NCBI GenBank assembly: GCA_947036995.1
Contig: CAMQTD010000008.1
Span: 1 to 35,795 of the forward strand
Source: an uncultured Parabacteroides sp.
GTDB taxonomy: Bacteria; Bacteroidota; Bacteroidia; Bacteroidales; Tannerellaceae
Length of the DNA: 35,795 bases
Direction: 5' to 3'
Positions within the stretch are counted from its first letter, which is position 1. The number at the start of each line of letters is the position of its first letter. This document shows, one piece after another, positions 33,443 to 35,795 of this stretch. Made by a program: the position numbers and the translations under genes. The notes below the pieces were generated by a model. That model worked only from the letters and a program-made list of their open reading frames with translations, had not been told where the DNA came from and did no database searches.

Positions 33443-34666
33443 CTATAAACGAGCTACATCTGACTTCGCAAATTGAGCACTCGCATATTGTAAGGTTACA
33501 TGTAATACGGTTTCATCCAAAGAAGGCATACTGAACATAGCGTCCATCATGATTGCTTCAACAATCGAACGTAATCCACGTGCTCCTAATTTAAATTCTA
33601 ACGCTTTATCAACAATAAATTCATAAACATCCTCATCAAACGAAAGAGCTATTTTGTCCATTTCGAACAATTTTACATATTGTTTGATTATTGAATTTTT
33701 AGGATCAGTTAAAATCGAACGGAGGGTTACTCTATCCAATGGATTCAGATATGTTAGAATCGGTAAACGTCCGATAATCTCTGGGATTAAACCAAATGAT
33801 TTCAAATCTGTTGGCGTAATATATTTTAATATATTCGTCTTATCCACACTGTTACTCACACTACTTGCTGCATATCCTACAACGCGTGTATTGAGTCGTT
33901 GTGCAATTTTCTTTTCAATACCATCAAATGCTCCACCGCAAATAAAAAGAATATTCTTTGTATTTACTGGTATCATCTTTTGGTCGGGATGCTTACGGCC
34001 TCCTTGAGGTGGCACATTTACAACCGTACCTTCTAGTAATTTGAGCAATCCTTGCTGTACACCTTCACCGCTTACATCACGTGTGATGGATGGGTTATCA
34101 CCTTTACGAGCGATTTTATCGATTTCGTCAATAAAAACAATACCACGTTCGGCTGCAGGGACATCATAATCTGCTGCTTGCAATAAGCGCGTCAACAAAC
34201 TTTCAATATCTTCACCCACATAACCAGCTTCAGTTAAAACAGTAGCATCTACGATTGTAAATGGCACATGCAGTAATTTAGCGATCGTTTTGGCAAGAAG
34301 CGTTTTTCCTGTACCCGTAGCACCTACCATGATAACATTCGATTTTTCAATCTCAACATCATCATCCGTTACTTTCTGCAGTAAGCGTTTGTAGTGATTA
34401 TAGATCGAAACCGCTAGGTAACGCTTCGCATCGTCTTGACCAATTACATATTGGTCTACAAACGTTTTAATTGCATCAGGTTTAGGCAGATCATTTTGCG
34501 TAAAACTAAATGAGCCCTTATTTTTAGACGCTTGTAGTTCCTTTACAATATTATGAGCCTGCTCAGCACATTCGTCGCAAATAAAGCCAGTCTGTCCATC
34601 TATCAAAAGATTGGTTGCTGCTCTACCCCTCCCACAAAAGCTGCATGAATCAGTTTTTTTAGCCAT
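33443..34666 (-). CDS. clpX: ATP-dependent Clp protease ATP-binding subunit ClpX
   Basis: 407 aa. The N-terminal zinc-binding domain has C8-x2-C11 and a second pair at about 30 and 33 (FICDECAEQ). The AAA+ module has Walker [14 protein letters not shown] (about 115), the pore-loop GYVGED, Walker [12 protein letters not shown] and the sensor arginine in LGARGLRS. ClpX unfolds tagged proteins and feeds them to ClpP. It starts 19 nt after clpP, the standard order. Confidence 0.97.
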   Translation of the reverse strand: MAKKTDSCSFCGRGRAATNLLIDGQTGFICDECAEQAHNIVKELQASKNKGSFSFTQNDLPKPDAIKTFVDQYVIGQDDAKRYLAVSIYNHYKRLLQKVTDDDVEIEKSNVIMVGATGTGKTLLAKTIAKLLHVPFTIVDATVLTEAGYVGEDIESLLTRLLQAADYDVPAAERGIVFIDEIDKIARKGDNPSITRDVSGEGVQQGLLKLLEGTVVNVPPQGGRKHPDQKMIPVNTKNILFICGGAFDGIEKKIAQRLNTRVVGYAASSVSNSVDKTNILKYITPTDLKSFGLIPEIIGRLPILTYLNPLDRVTLRSILTDPKNSIIKQYVKLFEMDKIALSFDEDVYEFIVDKALEFKLGARGLRSIVEAIMMDAMFSMPSLDETVLHVTLQYASAQFAKSDVARL

Positions 34667-34685
34667 GATTAATACTTTATAATTA

Positions 34686-35348
34686 TTATTTGCGTGTTAA
34701 AATTTCGTCAATCATACCATATTCTTTAGCCTCTGCCGAAGTCATCCAGTAGTCGCGATCACTATCACGCTCTACATCTTCAAAGGGTTTACCCGAATGT
34801 GATGAAATGATGGTGTAAAGTTCTTTTTTTACTTTCGCAATTTCGCGTGCTGCAATCTCTATATCCGACGCCTGCCCTTGCGTTCCACCAAGAGGTTGGT
34901 GAATCATTACACGAGAGTGTGTCAAAGCCGAACGTTTCCCTGGCTCACCTGCAACTAAAAGCACTGATGCCATAGATGCTGCAATACCTGTACAAATAGT
35001 AGAAATCTCGCTACCTACAAACTGCATTGTATCATAAATACCATATCCAGCATAAACAGATCCTCCAGGAGAGTTTATATAAATAGAAATATCTTTACCT
35101 GGATCACTCGAATCTAAATAAAGCAACTGCGCTTGAATAACATTTGCTGTATAATCATCAATTTGTGTTCCTAAAAAAATAATTCGATCCATCATCAACC
35201 GCGAAAACACATCCATTTGAGCCACGTTTAATTGACGCTCTTCAATGATTGTTGGTGAGATGTAACTACTCGAAATATTCATGTAGCTATCAAGTGCACC
35301 ACCATTCATACGTAGGTGCTTCGTAGCATATTTTTTAAATTCGTCCAT
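34686..35348 (-). CDS. clpP: ATP-dependent Clp protease proteolytic subunit ClpP
   Basis: 220 aa. The catalytic triad can be placed by alignment with E. coli at S125 (GIAASMASV), H150 (VMIHQPLGG) and D199 (DSDRDYW), with the same spacing of 25 and 49 residues. About 28 extra N-terminal residues precede the usual core, like the propeptide of E. coli ClpP. It forms the double-heptamer protease chamber that works with ClpX. It is first in its operon, with a promoter at 35431-35462 and a leader of about 78 nt. Confidence 0.97.
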   Translation of the reverse strand: MDEFKKYATKHLRMNGGALDSYMNISSSYISPTIIEERQLNVAQMDVFSRLMMDRIIFLGTQIDDYTANVIQAQLLYLDSSDPGKDISIYINSPGGSVYAGYGIYDTMQFVGSEISTICTGIAASMASVLLVAGEPGKRSALTHSRVMIHQPLGGTQGQASDIEIAAREIAKVKKELYTIISSHSGKPFEDVERDSDRDYWMTSAEAKEYGMIDEILTRK

Positions 35349-35398
35349 AAAGTCAATTCTTTTTTATGTAAAAGTAAAACGTCAGTTTAAATAGAAGA

Positions 35399-35412
35399 AG
35401 GGATTCCTCCCT
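35399..35412 (-). other. GGAA-loop hairpin in the clpP leader
   Basis: AGGGA-GGAA-TCCCT forms a 5-pair stem with a GNRA-type tetraloop in the minus transcript, about 50 nt before the clpP ATG; a flanking GAA/TTC pair may extend it. The leader is longer than most in this window, so post-transcriptional control is possible, but no partner is suggested. Confidence 0.4.
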
Positions 35413-35430
35413 ATATTCTCTACAGAAAAA

Positions 35431-35462
35431 CAAAGTTATAAATAAATTTCTTATTGAAACAA
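35431..35462 (-). promoter_or_regulatory. Promoter of the clpP-clpX-recQ operon
   Basis: On the minus strand TTG (35462-35460) and TAACTTTG (35438-35431) are 21 nt apart, a good Bacteroidota primary promoter. It predicts a start near 35425. It separates clpP from tig despite their adjacency. Confidence 0.75.
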
Positions 35463-35517
35463 TTTTTTTGCTTTCTGGAAAAAATATTTAGAGAGAAATC
35501 CCTACTATTATAATAAA

Positions 35518-35535
35518 TCCGCTCAATTAAGCGGA
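35518..35535 (-). terminator. Probable weak terminator after tig
   Basis: TCCGCT (35518-35523) pairs with AGCGGA (35530-35535) with a 6-base loop, 12 nt after the tig stop. The minus-strand tail is T-rich but broken (TTATTAT), so termination may be partial. Confidence 0.5.
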
Positions 35536-35547
35536 AAAATCATATTC

Positions 35548-35795
35548 CTATTCAAAAAGTTTACCAAATTCTTCGGCAGACACCTCTTTTACGTCAAGTG
35601 TTACTAGTTCTTTGATACAGGCAGCTAACTTCTCTTCGATCGCACGGTCTACGATATTACGCGCAGTATCTTTGTTTTTCAACATATCTTTAGCGTAGTT
35701 TTCTAGCATCTCTTCTGGTACAGTCATCATACCATATTGAGCAAATTGAGCTTGAGCAACACGTTTCGCGAAAGCGATAATGTCAGCTTCTTCAA
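35548..35795 (-). CDS. tig: Trigger factor, C-terminal end (partial)
   Basis: The frame is open from the right edge to the stop at 35548, about 81 codons. It reads VAQAQFAQYG, then PEEMLENYAKDMLKNKDTA and IEEKLAACIKELVTLD, and ends EEFGKLFE, as I know the C-terminus of Bacteroidales trigger factor. This is part of the helical chaperone arm region. Trigger factor binds uL23 at the tunnel exit and shields nascent chains. An internal ATG at 35730 is not the real start. Downstream neighbour clpP, as in many bacteria. Confidence 0.85.
   Translation of the reverse strand, partial: EEADIIAFAKRVAQAQFAQYGMMTVPEEMLENYAKDMLKNKDTARNIVDRAIEEKLAACIKELVTLDVKEVSAEEFGKLFE

Noticed and set aside
33654-34007. 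117-aa plus-strand open frame inside clpX
   Set aside because: Antisense to conserved AAA+ motifs, no recognisable domains, no promoter.
1-35795. CRISPR array, insertion sequences, prophage, tRNA or rRNA genes
   Set aside because: I looked for regular spaced repeats, transposase or integrase motifs and tRNA-like cloverleaf ends, and found none that I could support.

Overview
The window is an AT-rich chromosomal segment from a member of the phylum Bacteroidota, most likely order Bacteroidales. Three things point there: promoters of the TTG-N19..21-TAnnTTTG type in front of most operons, ribosomal genes that mostly lack Shine-Dalgarno sequences, and two neighbourhoods I associate with Bacteroidales (an str-S10-spc-alpha supercluster without tuf or adk, and tig-clpP-clpX-recQ next to SurA-like/OstA-like/mutL). 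I cannot name the genus. All genes but one are on the minus strand, so the window is best read from high to low coordinates.

Region A (35795-31217): the end of tig (trigger factor), then a clpP-clpX-recQ operon with its own promoter (35431-35462) and an intrinsic terminator after recQ (31161-31196). Region B (31015-24970): a five-gene operon consisting of a SurA-like lipoprotein without a PPIase domain, a two-parvulin SurA-type chaperone, a long OstA/LptA-like periplasmic protein, a small C-terminally anchored membrane protein, and mutL. The first three genes suggest outer-membrane protein and LPS biogenesis; mutL is joined to the preceding gene by a 4-nt overlap.

Region C (24694-6487): one long ribosomal supercluster in the order rpsL-rpsG-fusA-rpsJ-rplC-rplD-rplW-rplB-rpsS-rplV-rpsC-rplP-rpmC-rpsQ-rplN-rplX-rplE-rpsN-rpsH-rplF-rplR-rpsE-rpmD-rplO-secY-map-infA-rpmJ-rpsM-rpsK-rpsD-rpoA-rplQ, from a strong promoter at 24664-24694 to a terminator at 6487-6537. 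Spacing is a few to a few tens of bases throughout, except for the gaps before rpsG (156 nt) and rpsD (116 nt). These gaps and the roughly 126-nt leader of rpsL are the best candidates for autoregulatory RNA elements. rpmJ (38 aa) was recovered by hand.

Region D (6431-3887): an operon of apbE (FAD:protein FMN transferase), a Gfo/Idh/MocA oxidoreductase with a Tat-lipoprotein signal, and an 84-aa two-helix membrane protein, closed by a very long hairpin terminator that faces the convergent gene. Region E: the only plus-strand gene, an acyl-CoA ligase-type AMP-forming enzyme (2220-3884), divergent from mtaB (tRNA ms2t6A methylthiotransferase), which is followed by an LpxL/HtrB-family lipid A acyltransferase running off the left edge.

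The region is mostly core housekeeping. I see no mobile element, CRISPR array, prophage, tRNA or rRNA gene. What deserves a second look is regulatory RNA structure inside the ribosomal supercluster, a few perfect Shine-Dalgarno sites in an otherwise SD-poor context, the exported-oxidoreductase/flavin-transferase cassette, and the envelope-chaperone operon containing mutL.
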